Part shown: positions 54,317 through 63,813 of the stretch, in pieces
How the letters are laid out: each line of letters begins with the position of its first letter
How positions within the stretch are numbered: the stretch's first letter is position 1
NCBI RefSeq assembly: GCF_041228105.1
Contig: NZ_CP166097.1
Span: 5,084,001-5,148,000 of the forward strand
Direction: 5' to 3'
DNA length: 64,000 nucleotides
From: Pectobacterium aroidearum
GTDB taxonomy: Bacteria; Pseudomonadota; Gammaproteobacteria; Enterobacterales; Enterobacteriaceae
Program-made: the position numbers and the translations under genes
The notes under the pieces: model-generated
The model's input: the letters and a program-made list of their open reading frames with translations, nothing else
The model's database searches: none
What the model was told of the DNA's origin: nothing

Positions 54317-56866
54317 TCAGAAGCGTTGTAACACGCTGATTTTCACGTTACGCCCCACGCCGGACACCGATTCGCCCAGATACGGGTAATAATCGGTATT
54401 CAGCAGGTTATCAACCGTCACACGGGCTTCAAATCCTTTTATCGCCTGTGGCTGCCAACTGGCGAACAGACCATGCAGCACATATCCCTTACTCTTCGGT
54501 AACGCCCAGATATCAGCCAGCGGGTCGCCATCGGCAGGTGAACGATCCTGTTTGCGCACAAAATCGCCCGTCCAGCCTACCGCCATGTCCAGACTCGGTA
54601 TTTTGGTGCCCAACGTAGCGTGTGCGGTCGTCGGTGGGATTTCAGCAATCCAGGTTTTATTGCCCCACGGGTTACGCGGTGACGCATCGCGCTCGCCGCG
54701 AATCGAGGAGAAAGACAGGCTGCCAAACAGCCAGCGGCTGTCGTAGAAGGATTCAATTTCGACCCCTTCAATCGTATAGCCCGGCAGATTACGGTAGTTA
54801 GAGAGCGGCTGCCCGCAAGATGATGAAGTTCCGCTCTGGGTCTGCGCCTCACACAAGATACCGCGACGGTAGAAGATTTCGTTTTTCCCGCGGTTGCGGA
54901 ACAGCGTGGTGCGGATTTGCAGGCTGTCCTCTTCCAGCATCAGGTTGTTGAAATCGAGTATCGCCCCCAGACGAAATGCTTTGATGCTTTCCACCTGCAG
55001 ATTACGGCTGGTTCCCGGCACGCTGGACGCGGCAGACTGCACTTCATACTGTTCATCGACAACAGGTGCGCGCCAGGTGCGGCTGACATCGGCAAACAGC
55101 GACAGATTGTCCGTCGCCTTCCACAACGCCCCAATGCGCGGCGACCAGCCGGTGTAGGTCACGCTGCTGTAGTCATGCCCTGCAGCCGGGATGCTGCTGT
55201 TATAACGCGGTGCAAAGTTAGGTTTCCCTGTATTTGTCACATGGTCATAACGAACGCCCGGCGTGATCGTCACGCTACCCAGCGTCACCGCATCCTGTAC
55301 ATACAGGCTACGGGTTTCCTGTTCACCAGCCGGCATATAGTAAGGCTGGAAATAGCCGTAGTTATACTCGGCGTTATTCTTACCGGATGGGTAGTAGATC
55401 AGCGTATCGCGCTTATGCTGGTGCCAGCGCATCCCCACCAGCAGCTTATGATCGAGCGGGCCGGTGGTGAACTGGCTTTCGTTACTGACCTCCGCCAACT
55501 GATCTTTATAGCTCACCCAGCTTTCATTCCCCAGCGATCCCAGATAGCTACTCTGTGAAGCCGAATCAGGACGTCGGTCATGCTGTTCGGTTTTTGAGGT
55601 GGCAAATGACGCCGTCAGATTCAGCCACGGCTGATCCGCTGGCGCGATATTCCATTTCAGCGAGTAGTTCTTATCTACCTGATTGCGGTAAACCAGCTTA
55701 CGTCGCCAGGCCTCTTCCCAGCCGTAGAGGTCAACTTCCCTTTGGGTGGGGGACGCCATATCGTCACGCTTCGCGGCAAACGGCTGCCAGCCGTCAGATT
55801 CAGAACGCATCGCGGAGAGCGTCAGTGTCTGAGCGTCCGTCAGATAGATGTTGGTCTTCAGTAAATAGGACGCCATGTCGCTGGTCGAATAGACAAAGCG
55901 CGTACCGTCAGGACGTTCGATGTTGTCGCCATCGCGCTTGCTCATGTAGATCAGGCCGTCAGCCATCCCGTCTTCCGTTCGACCATACAGCGCGCCGCTG
56001 TAGATATTTTGTCGATCGTTAGTGTGATAGCTGTATTTGACCATCCCGCCGAAGTTTTCTCCCGGCAGCAACAGATCGCTGGCGTCTTTGGTATCAACAT
56101 GAATGGTGCCGCCGAAGCCGCCGTTGCCGCTGCGAATATCATGTGGCCCTTTATCGACATCGATACGCTTAATCAGCTCAGGTTCAATAAACACCGAGCC
56201 CTGGCGGTATTTCTCAAAGCCTTTTGGCGCGCCGTCCAGCACGACTTTGACGTCTTCCATGTCGCCCATGCCCCAGATGTTCAGGCTCTGGCCCCCCGGA
56301 CGGGGAGAACCCGCCATCGACACGCCGGGAAGTTTATCGAGCAGGCTGGCAATATTATCGGCCTGCACGCGGTCAACGTCGGCCTGACGCAACACGGAAC
56401 GTCCGGCGGCGGCGCTGTCCGACGTACCGCCAACGACCGAAAGCGTCGGGATCAGCAGGCTGCCGTCGCTTCCCTCAGCAGCAAGCATGGATTCCAGCCG
56501 ATAGCCTGTGGCCGTCTGTACCGCACTCAGCCCCGTTCCCGCCAGCGCGGCGGCAAAGGCTTCCTGAACGGTGTAGGTTCCCTGCACACTCCCGCTGGTT
56601 TTATTCTGTGTTTGATCGGGAGAAAACGTGAGAATGACATTGGCGCGGCTGGCAACGGCCTGCAACGTGGTTCCTAGCGGCCCGGCTGGGATAGAAAACG
56701 TCACTGTCGGCGCCGCGACAGCTGTCGTCGTTTCCGCCGCCAGCGCCGAACTGACCGTTCCGACACTCAAGATCAATACGCCGGACAGTGCTAACTGCAC
56801 CGCCCGCGTTACCGCCAAGGTAGGTTTATGTGCGATGCACCCACCCTTATGATTGTTTATCGCCAT
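54317..56866 (-). CDS. TonB-dependent receptor with signalling domain (FecA/HasR-like)
   Basis: Outer-membrane iron or heme-type receptor, 849 residues. A long signal peptide ends near SALAAETTT. An STN signalling domain follows (about 55-125, FSIPAGPLGTTLQAVASRAN, GTYTVQEAFAAALAGTGL). The plug (~145-270) has VDRVQADNIASLLDKLPGV and GGTIHVDT; the barrel ends VLQRF with C-terminal Phe. The set receptor, FecI, FecR and TonB resembles both Fec and Has systems. No hemophore gene is present, so the ligand is unknown. ATG 56866 was chosen because AGGGG lies 7-8 nt upstream; an ATG two codons earlier is too close. Confidence 0.88.
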   Translation of the reverse strand: MAINNHKGGCIAHKPTLAVTRAVQLALSGVLILSVGTVSSALAAETTTAVAAPTVTFSIPAGPLGTTLQAVASRANVILTFSPDQTQNKTSGSVQGTYTVQEAFAAALAGTGLSAVQTATGYRLESMLAAEGSDGSLLIPTLSVVGGTSDSAAAGRSVLRQADVDRVQADNIASLLDKLPGVSMAGSPRPGGQSLNIWGMGDMEDVKVVLDGAPKGFEKYRQGSVFIEPELIKRIDVDKGPHDIRSGNGGFGGTIHVDTKDASDLLLPGENFGGMVKYSYHTNDRQNIYSGALYGRTEDGMADGLIYMSKRDGDNIERPDGTRFVYSTSDMASYLLKTNIYLTDAQTLTLSAMRSESDGWQPFAAKRDDMASPTQREVDLYGWEEAWRRKLVYRNQVDKNYSLKWNIAPADQPWLNLTASFATSKTEQHDRRPDSASQSSYLGSLGNESWVSYKDQLAEVSNESQFTTGPLDHKLLVGMRWHQHKRDTLIYYPSGKNNAEYNYGYFQPYYMPAGEQETRSLYVQDAVTLGSVTITPGVRYDHVTNTGKPNFAPRYNSSIPAAGHDYSSVTYTGWSPRIGALWKATDNLSLFADVSRTWRAPVVDEQYEVQSAASSVPGTSRNLQVESIKAFRLGAILDFNNLMLEEDSLQIRTTLFRNRGKNEIFYRRGILCEAQTQSGTSSSCGQPLSNYRNLPGYTIEGVEIESFYDSRWLFGSLSFSSIRGERDASPRNPWGNKTWIAEIPPTTAHATLGTKIPSLDMAVGWTGDFVRKQDRSPADGDPLADIWALPKSKGYVLHGLFASWQPQAIKGFEARVTVDNLLNTDYYPYLGESVSGVGRNVKISVLQRF

Positions 56867-57187
56867 TGTCATTCCCCTGAAATATTGAAAAAAAAGACAC
56901 ATCAGGTAGGTCACGCGAAAAACAAAATCGGGCAGGAAAAGTGCAAAAATTTTCGGGAAAACCTCTTCAACGTGACGTTAGCTATCGTGTTCAGGTGATG
57001 AACGAAGCTTTTCCGCTACCCCAAAACACACCTTTGGTCACGAACGGCTCTCCCTTCACCATTGATTTTCACGACGCTTGACCTCATCTTAGTTATTAAT
57101 CTGCAGTCAATATCCGCCTTGCCGGCCTATATTCAACAGATTCCACGTACCGGCAACGAGATCACCTACAATTATCAGGACGGCACC
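56867..57187. other. Divergent gap between the receptor gene and prlC
   Basis: 321 bp with promoters for both directions expected. I see no convincing Fur box or sigma-32 promoter. The frame of prlC stays open through much of it but is not conserved. Confidence 0.3.
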
Positions 57188-59230
57188 ATGACGAATCCAT
57201 TACTGACTTCATTTACCCTGCCCCCGTTCTCCAGCATCAAAACGGAAGATATTGTCCCAGCGGTAAAATCCGCACTGGATGAATGCCGCGAGACGGTAGA
57301 ACGTGTGGTGGCGCAAGCGGGGCCGTTTACATGGGATAATCTGTGTCAGCCGCTGGCGGACAGCGACGATCGTCTTAGCCGCATTTTTTCCCCCATCAGC
57401 CATTTGAACGCCGTGAAGAACAGCCCGGAGCTGCGCGGTGCTTATGAGCAATGTCTGCCGCTGCTGTCTGAACACAGCACCTGGGTCGGCCAACATGCTG
57501 GTCTCTATCAGGCCTATCGCAGCCTGCGCGACGGCGATCACTACACCGAGCTGAGCGTAGCGCAGAAGAAATCCGTTGATAACGCGCTACGCGATTTTGA
57601 ACTGTCCGGTATCGGCCTGTCGCCGGAAAAACAGAAACGCTACGGCGAAATTTCCGCCCGCCTGTCCGAACTTGGCTCGCAGTACAGCAACAACGTGCTG
57701 GATGCCACAATGGGCTGGAGCAAGCTGATTACCGACGTCACCGAACTGGATGGCATGCCGGAAAGCGCACTGGCGGCAGCCAAAGCGCAGGCTGAGGCCA
57801 AAGAACAAGATGGCTGGCTGCTGACGCTGGATATCCCAAGCTACCTGCCGGTAATGACCTACTGCACCAATCAGGCGCTGCGTGAAGAGATGTACCGCGC
57901 CTTCGGTACACGTGCCTCCGATCAGGGGCCGAATGCGGGTAAATGGGACAACAGCGAGATCATGGCGGAGGAGTTGGCGCTGCGTCACGAGCTGGCAAAG
58001 CTGCTGGGCTTCGACAGCTATGCGCACAAGTCGCTGGCGACCAAAATGGCGGAAAACCCGCAGCAGGTTCTCGACTTCCTGACCGATCTGGCAAAGCGCG
58101 CCCGTCCACAGGCGGAAGAAGAACTCGCGCAGCTGCGCGCTTTCGCCAAAGCACACTACGGTGTGGAGGAGTTGCAGGCCTGGGATATCACCTACTACAG
58201 CGAGCAGCAAAAGCAGCACCTGTATTCCATCAGCGATGAGCAGCTTCGCCCATACTTCCCGGAAAACCGTGCGGTAAACGGCCTGTTTGAAGTGGTTAAA
58301 CGCATCTACGGCATCACCGCGAAAGAACGTAAAGACGTCGATATCTGGCACCCGGATGTTCGCTTCTTCGATCTGTTCGATGAAAGCGGTGAGCTGCGCG
58401 GCAGCTTCTACCTCGATTTGTACGCTCGCGAGCACAAACGCGGCGGAGCCTGGATGGATGACTGCGCGGGTAAACTGCGTAAAGGCAACGGCGAACTGCA
58501 AAAACCGGTCGCCTATCTGGTGTGTAACTTCAACCGTCCGGTCAACGGCAAACCAGCTCTGTTTACCCACGACGAAGTCACCACGCTGTTCCACGAATTC
58601 GGCCACGGCCTGCACCACATGCTGACCCAGATCGATACCGCCGGTGTGGCGGGCATTAACGGCGTACCGTGGGATGCAGTCGAACTGCCGAGCCAGTTCA
58701 TGGAAAACTGGTGCTGGGAACCGGAAGCGCTGGCCTTTATCTCCGGCCATCACGAAACCGGCGAACCGCTGCCGCAGGAACTGCTGGATAAAATGCTGGC
58801 GGCGAAGAACTATCAGGCCGCGCTGTTCATTCTGCGTCAGCTGGAGTTCGGCCTGTTCGATTTCCGTCTGCACGCCGAGTTTGACCCCGCGAAAGGCGCT
58901 CAGATTCTGCCAACACTGGCCGAAATCAAAGCACAGGTGGCCGTGGTGCCAAGCCCGAGCTGGGGCCGCTTCCCGCACGCATTCAGCCATATCTTCGCGG
59001 GCGGCTATGCCGCAGGCTATTACAGCTATCTGTGGGCCGACGTGCTGGCAGCCGATGCCTATTCCCGCTTTGAGGAAGAAGGGATCTTCAACCGTGAAAC
59101 CGGCCAGTCGTTCCTGGACAACATCCTGACCCGCGGCGGTTCCGAAGAACCAATGGAGTTGTTCAAACGCTTCCGTGGCCGCGAACCGCAGTTGGACGCC
59201 ATGCTCGCGCATTACGGCATCAAAGGATGA
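57188..59230 (+). CDS. prlC: Oligopeptidase A PrlC
   Basis: Cytoplasmic zinc metallopeptidase (M3 family) that degrades peptides, including released signal peptides. It has 680 residues, as in E. coli. The zinc site HEFGHGLHH follows THDEVTTLF near residue 465, with the third ligand Glu further down. It starts [20 protein letters not shown] lies 8 nt before the ATG. The open frame extends 42 codons upstream without homology. Its stop overlaps rsmJ (ATGA), the same pairing as in E. coli. Confidence 0.97.
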
Positions 59231-59973
59231 GCATCTGCTTAATCGCAGAAGAAGGCGCCGATAGTGGCGCCTTATCTTCTCTGGCCGCACGCTGGGGGCT
59301 GGTTTCCGATCCCGATGCGGTAATGGCGCTGGTGCTGACCGCGGAACGACTGGAATTGCGCAAGCAGGATGAACCGAAACTCGGGGCTATCTTCGTCGAT
59401 TTCGTCGCCGGAACCATGGCGCACCGTCGTCGCTTTGGCGGCGGACGCGGTGAGGCGGTCGCTAAAGCGGTGGGTATCAAAAAAGATTACCTGCCGGATG
59501 TCGTGGATGCGACGGCCGGGCTGGGGCGCGATGCCTTTGTGCTGGCAGCATTAGGCTGTCGGGTACGCATGGTGGAACGTAATCCGGTGGTTGCGGCATT
59601 GCTGGACGACGGATTGCAGCGTGGCTATCGGGATGCGGAAATTGGCCCGTGGCTACAAGCGCGGCTCACGCTGCTGCACGCATCGAGCATGACCGCGCTA
59701 CGCGACATCACGCCTCCGCCGGATGTGGTTTATCTCGATCCGATGTTCCCGCACAAACAAAAAAGCGCGCTGGTGAAGAAAGAGATGCGCGTGTTTCAAT
59801 CGCTGGTCGGCGCGGATGACGACGCCGATGCGTTGCTGGAGCCCGCACGCGCGCTGGCGAAAAAACGTGTCGTGGTAAAACGACCAGACTATGCGCCGCC
59901 GCTGGCCGGCGTACCGGCACAGTCCATGCTGGAAACCAAAAGCCACCGCTTCGATTTCTACCTCCCCGCCTGA
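59227..59973 (+). CDS. rsmJ: 16S rRNA (guanine1516-N2)-methyltransferase RsmJ
   Basis: SAM-dependent methyltransferase modifying G1516 of 16S rRNA, 248 residues (E. coli 250). SAM-binding motif [19 protein letters not shown] and catalytic-type motif [15 protein letters not shown] are clear. It starts within the last codon of prlC, so the pair is co-translated. Confidence 0.95.
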
Positions 59974-60024
59974 CACACCTCGCCGCTACGCTGCTACACG
60001 CGTCAGCGGCTAAAAACTTAGCCT

Positions 60025-60076
60025 GCTTCGCATTTCCTATGCTGTATTTGCAAAGTCTGTAGCACAAATGCGAAGC
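60025..60076 (+). promoter_or_regulatory. 11-bp inverted repeat upstream of the nucleotidase gene
   Basis: GCTTCGCATTT at 60025-60035 and AAATGCGAAGC at 60066-60076, perfect over 11 bp with a 30-bp spacer. It may be a paired operator or a rsmJ 3' hairpin. Confidence 0.45.
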
Positions 60077-60107
60077 AAATCGCATAATTTCGCGCTATCC
60101 CCTTTTA

Positions 60108-60123
60108 TGACACTAAGATGACA
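60108..60123 (-). promoter_or_regulatory. TGACA direct repeat with 11-bp period (Pho-box-like)
   Basis: TGACA at 60108-60112 and again at 60119-60123. The complement reads TGTCAT...TGTCAT, like two PhoB half-sites, but it lies right before the start codon, which is unusual for an activator. Confidence 0.25.
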
Positions 60124-60125
60124 TA

Positions 60126-62021
60126 ATGAAAAAAACGCTTTTGTCACTTCTGCTTTGTTTGAGTACTTCTGCTATGGCCGCTCAAGAACCGATAAATATT
60201 ACGATTCTGGGGACATCCGACCTGCACGGCACCTTTGTTCCCTGGGATTACGCCACCGATACCGCCAACATGGCGGGCAGCCTGAGCCAGATCGCCACGC
60301 AGGTGCATAAAGTCCGCGCACAGCAGCCGAATGTCATTCTGGTTGATGCGGGCGACACAATTCAGGGCAACTTTGTCGAAACCTTCAAAAATGACAAAAC
60401 CAGCCCGATGATCCTCGGTTTCAACGCCCTGAATTATGACGTTTGGGTAATGGGCAACCACGAGTTCGATTTCGGCCTGAACGTGCTCAACACCTCGCTT
60501 GACCAGTTCAAAGGCACCGCGCTGGCGGGCAACATTTTTTGGGAAAGCGGTAAACCTTACTTACCCGCCTATAAAATTGTCGAACGGCAGGGCGTGAAGA
60601 TTGGCATCATCGGGATGGATACGCCGATGACCGCTGAATTCGCCAAAGGCACTGACCGCGTGAAAGGACTGAACTTCACCGATCCCGTCGGGGCGGTAAA
60701 AACCGTGATCCAGCAAATTCACGATAAGGTCGACGCCATCGTGCTGGTTGCCCATATGGGTATCGATAACGAGAACCAGCGGCCAGGCACTGGCGTGGGC
60801 GACATTGCTCGCGCGAACCCAGAATTAGCCGCTATCGTCGCGGGCCATATGCACGTAAAAGTGGATAAAGAGGTGATAAATGGCGTAATCGTCACCGAAC
60901 CAGACAAATATGGCCGCGCACTGTCGCGCATCGATTTGCAGTTTGAACAGCAGAACGGCAAATACGTACTGATCAACAAAGACAGCTATACCTATTCAAT
61001 TAAGGACGTGGATTCTGACCGCAAGATGGAAGATATCTACGAGCCTTATCACAATACCCTGCGCGCCAACGCCAACCGTCCGATTGCTCAGCTCCTCGGG
61101 CACGATCTGGTGCCGCAAGATGCCGTGAAAGGCATTCCTCAGGTACACGTACAGGACACGGGTATCAGCGCCCTGTTCCAGGAAGCCAGCCGCCATTACG
61201 CCCCCAAAGCGCAGGTTATCGCACTGCAAATTGATAACGATCGGCCCAAGCTGAACGTCGGCACCATCTCCGCAAAGGACATTGCCTTTAACTATCAATA
61301 TGCTGGCGGTGAAATCACGGTTTATCAGCTCACAGGAAAAGAACTGAAGAAATATATGGAATGGTCAGCGGGTTATTTCAACCAGCTACAGGACGGCGAT
61401 GTGACTTACAGTTTCAATCCACAGCGCCGCGCGTCCAAATATTCCACCAATGATTTCTTCGACGGCGTGACGTACACCATCGACCTGACAAAACCTGCCG
61501 GGCAACGCATTACCGACCTGAAAATGAATAACGGCACGCCGGTTACCGACGACATGCCGATTCGTCTGGGTATGAATAGCTACCGTATGGGCCACCTGAC
61601 GCAAAAAGGCGGTGTGCTGGAAGGTAGGCAGTTCCCGGTACTGTCGGACACCAAAGCGGAATATGGCGAAGAAGCGGGCACAATTCGTAACCTGACCATC
61701 CGCTATCTGACCGAGGTGAAAAAAGGTCAATACGAAGGCACTGTGCCGCAACGCTGGAAGCTGGCTGGATTGCAGGGCTATGAACGCGAACGCCACATCG
61801 TCGAATCGCTGCTCAACAGCGGAAAAATCAGCGTGCCAACGTCAGACGATGGCCGCTATAGCAATGTGCAATCCATCAACGTGAAGTCGCTGCTGCTGCC
61901 GGATACCGCGCAGAGGGAGAAACACGTGGCGGAGCTGACGCAACAGCGCGACAGCGCCACCAACGCGTTGACCAAACAGCGGCTGAACGATCAACTGACG
62001 ATAATCGCGGCCATAAACTAA
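60126..62021 (+). CDS. Periplasmic 5'-nucleotidase / cyclic phosphodiesterase family protein
   Basis: Secreted metallophosphoesterase, 631 residues, relative of UshA and CpdB. A signal peptide ends near SAMAAQEP. The N-terminal metallophosphatase domain has the metal-binding blocks GTSDLHGTF, DAGDTIQGN, MGNHEFDFG, AHMG and AGHMHV. The C-terminal 5'-nucleotidase domain (~335-545) binds the nucleotide and includes DTGISALFQEA and IAFNYQYAGGEITVYQLTG. It ends with a helical tail rich in Gln and Lys. It is neither E. coli UshA nor CpdB by sequence, so the exact substrate is open. The ribosome site is weak. Confidence 0.85.
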   Translation: MKKTLLSLLLCLSTSAMAAQEPINITILGTSDLHGTFVPWDYATDTANMAGSLSQIATQVHKVRAQQPNVILVDAGDTIQGNFVETFKNDKTSPMILGFNALNYDVWVMGNHEFDFGLNVLNTSLDQFKGTALAGNIFWESGKPYLPAYKIVERQGVKIGIIGMDTPMTAEFAKGTDRVKGLNFTDPVGAVKTVIQQIHDKVDAIVLVAHMGIDNENQRPGTGVGDIARANPELAAIVAGHMHVKVDKEVINGVIVTEPDKYGRALSRIDLQFEQQNGKYVLINKDSYTYSIKDVDSDRKMEDIYEPYHNTLRANANRPIAQLLGHDLVPQDAVKGIPQVHVQDTGISALFQEASRHYAPKAQVIALQIDNDRPKLNVGTISAKDIAFNYQYAGGEITVYQLTGKELKKYMEWSAGYFNQLQDGDVTYSFNPQRRASKYSTNDFFDGVTYTIDLTKPAGQRITDLKMNNGTPVTDDMPIRLGMNSYRMGHLTQKGGVLEGRQFPVLSDTKAEYGEEAGTIRNLTIRYLTEVKKGQYEGTVPQRWKLAGLQGYERERHIVESLLNSGKISVPTSDDGRYSNVQSINVKSLLLPDTAQREKHVAELTQQRDSATNALTKQRLNDQLTIIAAIN

Positions 62022-62087
62022 CCGACGCTTCGCGGGAAGCCGAAATGGCTGACCGCGTGTGTCGAGCGGTGATAATGGAGAGATCGT

Positions 62088-62125
62088 AGAGATACTGCCT
62101 GCCAATGGCTGGCAGTATTATCTCT
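62088..62125. terminator. Hairpin between convergent nucleotidase and oxidoreductase genes
   Basis: AGAGAT-ACTGCC pairs with GGCAGT-ATCTCT (3-nt bulge), with an inner GCC/GGC stem. It overlaps the last codons of the oxidoreductase gene. Confidence 0.55.
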
Positions 62126-63431
62126 CGCTGCGGGCTTTCCAGCGTTCGCTCGTCAGGTAACCGTTCACCCCCACATCCAGGAAAGGGCGTGGCGGCAGGT
62201 AGTTCGCCTGCCCGAGCGATTGCATATCGCCAATCAGCGGGTTGTCTTCACCCAGTGCCAAATCCGCCAGAATATGTCCGGCAGCGGTTTGCTTCGACAG
62301 ACCTGCCCCGTTACAGCCTGCTGACGCGTACACATTGTCGCTTAGCTGTCCCCAAATTGGTGCCCCGTTGCGTGTGACGCTAATCAGCCCTGACCAGGTA
62401 TGCGCCATTTTCACATCACTCAACTGTGGGAACATGCGGGCAAAAATAGCCGCATGACGCCGCGCGTGGCGTCCGGTTTCTACCGCACTATTGACCAGCT
62501 CCGGGGCAAATTTCACATGCTCCCGAATAAGGAAACGATGGTCACGCGTATAGCGTAGTGTGGCACTGGCTAGCGCATTGACCGGCGTTAGCCCCCAGTC
62601 CGGCATGTCGCCCATACGTGCTATCTGTTCCGCATTCAGCGGTTCCGTCAGCGTCGCGAAAGTCGCCACGGCAAACACCCGACCATTGAACAACGGCAAG
62701 CCACGCGCCGCGCCGTTAATCGCCATCATCAGCTTATCCGCCTGAATCTCGCCATAGGGCGTTTCCACGCGAATGCGCGAACCTGTCTCGATATTCAGTG
62801 CCGGAGAATGGGCGTAAACCGTCACGTTCTTCGGCAGGTTCGCCACTAACCCAACCACCAGCGCCGCCGGGTTTAGCAGAATGCAATTGGGGGTATACAC
62901 GGCGCGATGATAGAAAGACGTGCCGAGGCGACGAGCAAGCTCGTCTTTTTCCACCACCTGATAGGATTCACCCAGATCGTCCAATTCACGGACATAGGTG
63001 TCGATCAGGCCGTTGAACGTCGAACTGACCGCACAGTGATATTTACCCGCCACGCTCCAGTCGCACGCGATAGCATGGCGATCCACCTTCTCTTTCAGAT
63101 GCGCCACGCCGGACTGCAACAGACGGCGATAAGCCGCCGCTTTTTCCAGCTCGGCCGTCGAGCTGCCGATATTGTGCGGCAAATCGATGACGAAACCAGA
63201 ATTACGCCCAGAGGCATTGTCGCCAATCTCGCCGGCATCCAGCAGGATAATGTGTTTATCCGGGCGCTGTTCAGCCAGACGCTGTGCAAAGGCGATCCCC
63301 GCATAGCCTGCGCCGATCACCAGCCAGTCCGCGGTTATTTTTCCACGCTGCTGTGGGTAATTCGGTTTATCGATAAGATCTGCCGACCAGCCATTACGAT
63401 TCTGATCGAAAGGAAGGTGTTTGATTTTCAC
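62118..63431 (-). CDS. FAD-dependent amine/amino-acid oxidoreductase (PuuB/DAO family)
   Basis: 437 residues, DAO-type flavoprotein. The dinucleotide motif WLVIGAGYAGIAFAQRLAE is at about 36-54 and DAGEIGDNASGRNSG, typical of PuuB/OrdL proteins, follows. The C-terminal FAD-contact segment is YASAGCNGAGLSKQTAAGHILADL. It probably oxidises a secondary amine or gamma-glutamyl polyamine, but the other puu genes are absent here, so the substrate is unknown. It starts at GTG 63431 with AAGG about 11 nt upstream. Confidence 0.85.
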   Translation of the reverse strand: MKIKHLPFDQNRNGWSADLIDKPNYPQQRGKITADWLVIGAGYAGIAFAQRLAEQRPDKHIILLDAGEIGDNASGRNSGFVIDLPHNIGSSTAELEKAAAYRRLLQSGVAHLKEKVDRHAIACDWSVAGKYHCAVSSTFNGLIDTYVRELDDLGESYQVVEKDELARRLGTSFYHRAVYTPNCILLNPAALVVGLVANLPKNVTVYAHSPALNIETGSRIRVETPYGEIQADKLMMAINGAARGLPLFNGRVFAVATFATLTEPLNAEQIARMGDMPDWGLTPVNALASATLRYTRDHRFLIREHVKFAPELVNSAVETGRHARRHAAIFARMFPQLSDVKMAHTWSGLISVTRNGAPIWGQLSDNVYASAGCNGAGLSKQTAAGHILADLALGEDNPLIGDMQSLGQANYLPPRPFLDVGVNGYLTSERWKARSER

Positions 63432-63572
63432 AATGGTGTAAGCCTTGAGGAGAACGGGTTGTACCGAAAGGCGGAACAGAAACCCGACGATACGTAATAC
63501 GGATTAAGATAAAGAAAGGCAGGAAGCGGTGTCCAGCAAGAAATGTATATATTTTAAATAATTGGCGTGTAC
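63432..63572. other. Oxidoreductase upstream region
   Basis: 141 bp upstream of the GTG start; AT-rich near 63540-63565. No specific regulator site recognised. Confidence 0.3.
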
Positions 63573-63773
<201 letters not shown>

Positions 63774-63774
63774 A

Positions 63775-63798
63775 GAGCGCCTGCGAATACAGGCGCTC
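63775..63798 (-). terminator. gdhA terminator hairpin
   Basis: GAGCGCCTG and CAGGCGCTC form a perfect 9-bp stem with a 6-nt loop, 15 bp beyond the gdhA stop. It directly touches the repeat element, and only a short T-run follows on the minus strand. Confidence 0.7.
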
Positions 63799-63813
63799 AG
63801 AAGGACTAAGGCG

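Noticed and set aside
54317..56866. Certain assignment of the receptor as HasR or FecA
   Set aside because: The STN domain and gene set fit both; no hemophore or citrate permease genes decide between them.
57062..57187. 42-codon N-terminal extension of prlC
   Set aside because: No homology to PrlC and no ribosome site; the family start MTNPLLT follows AGGA.
57587..59290. Long minus-strand open frame (567 codons) opposite prlC
   Set aside because: It is the complement of a highly conserved gene with biased codons, has no ribosome site and matches no family.
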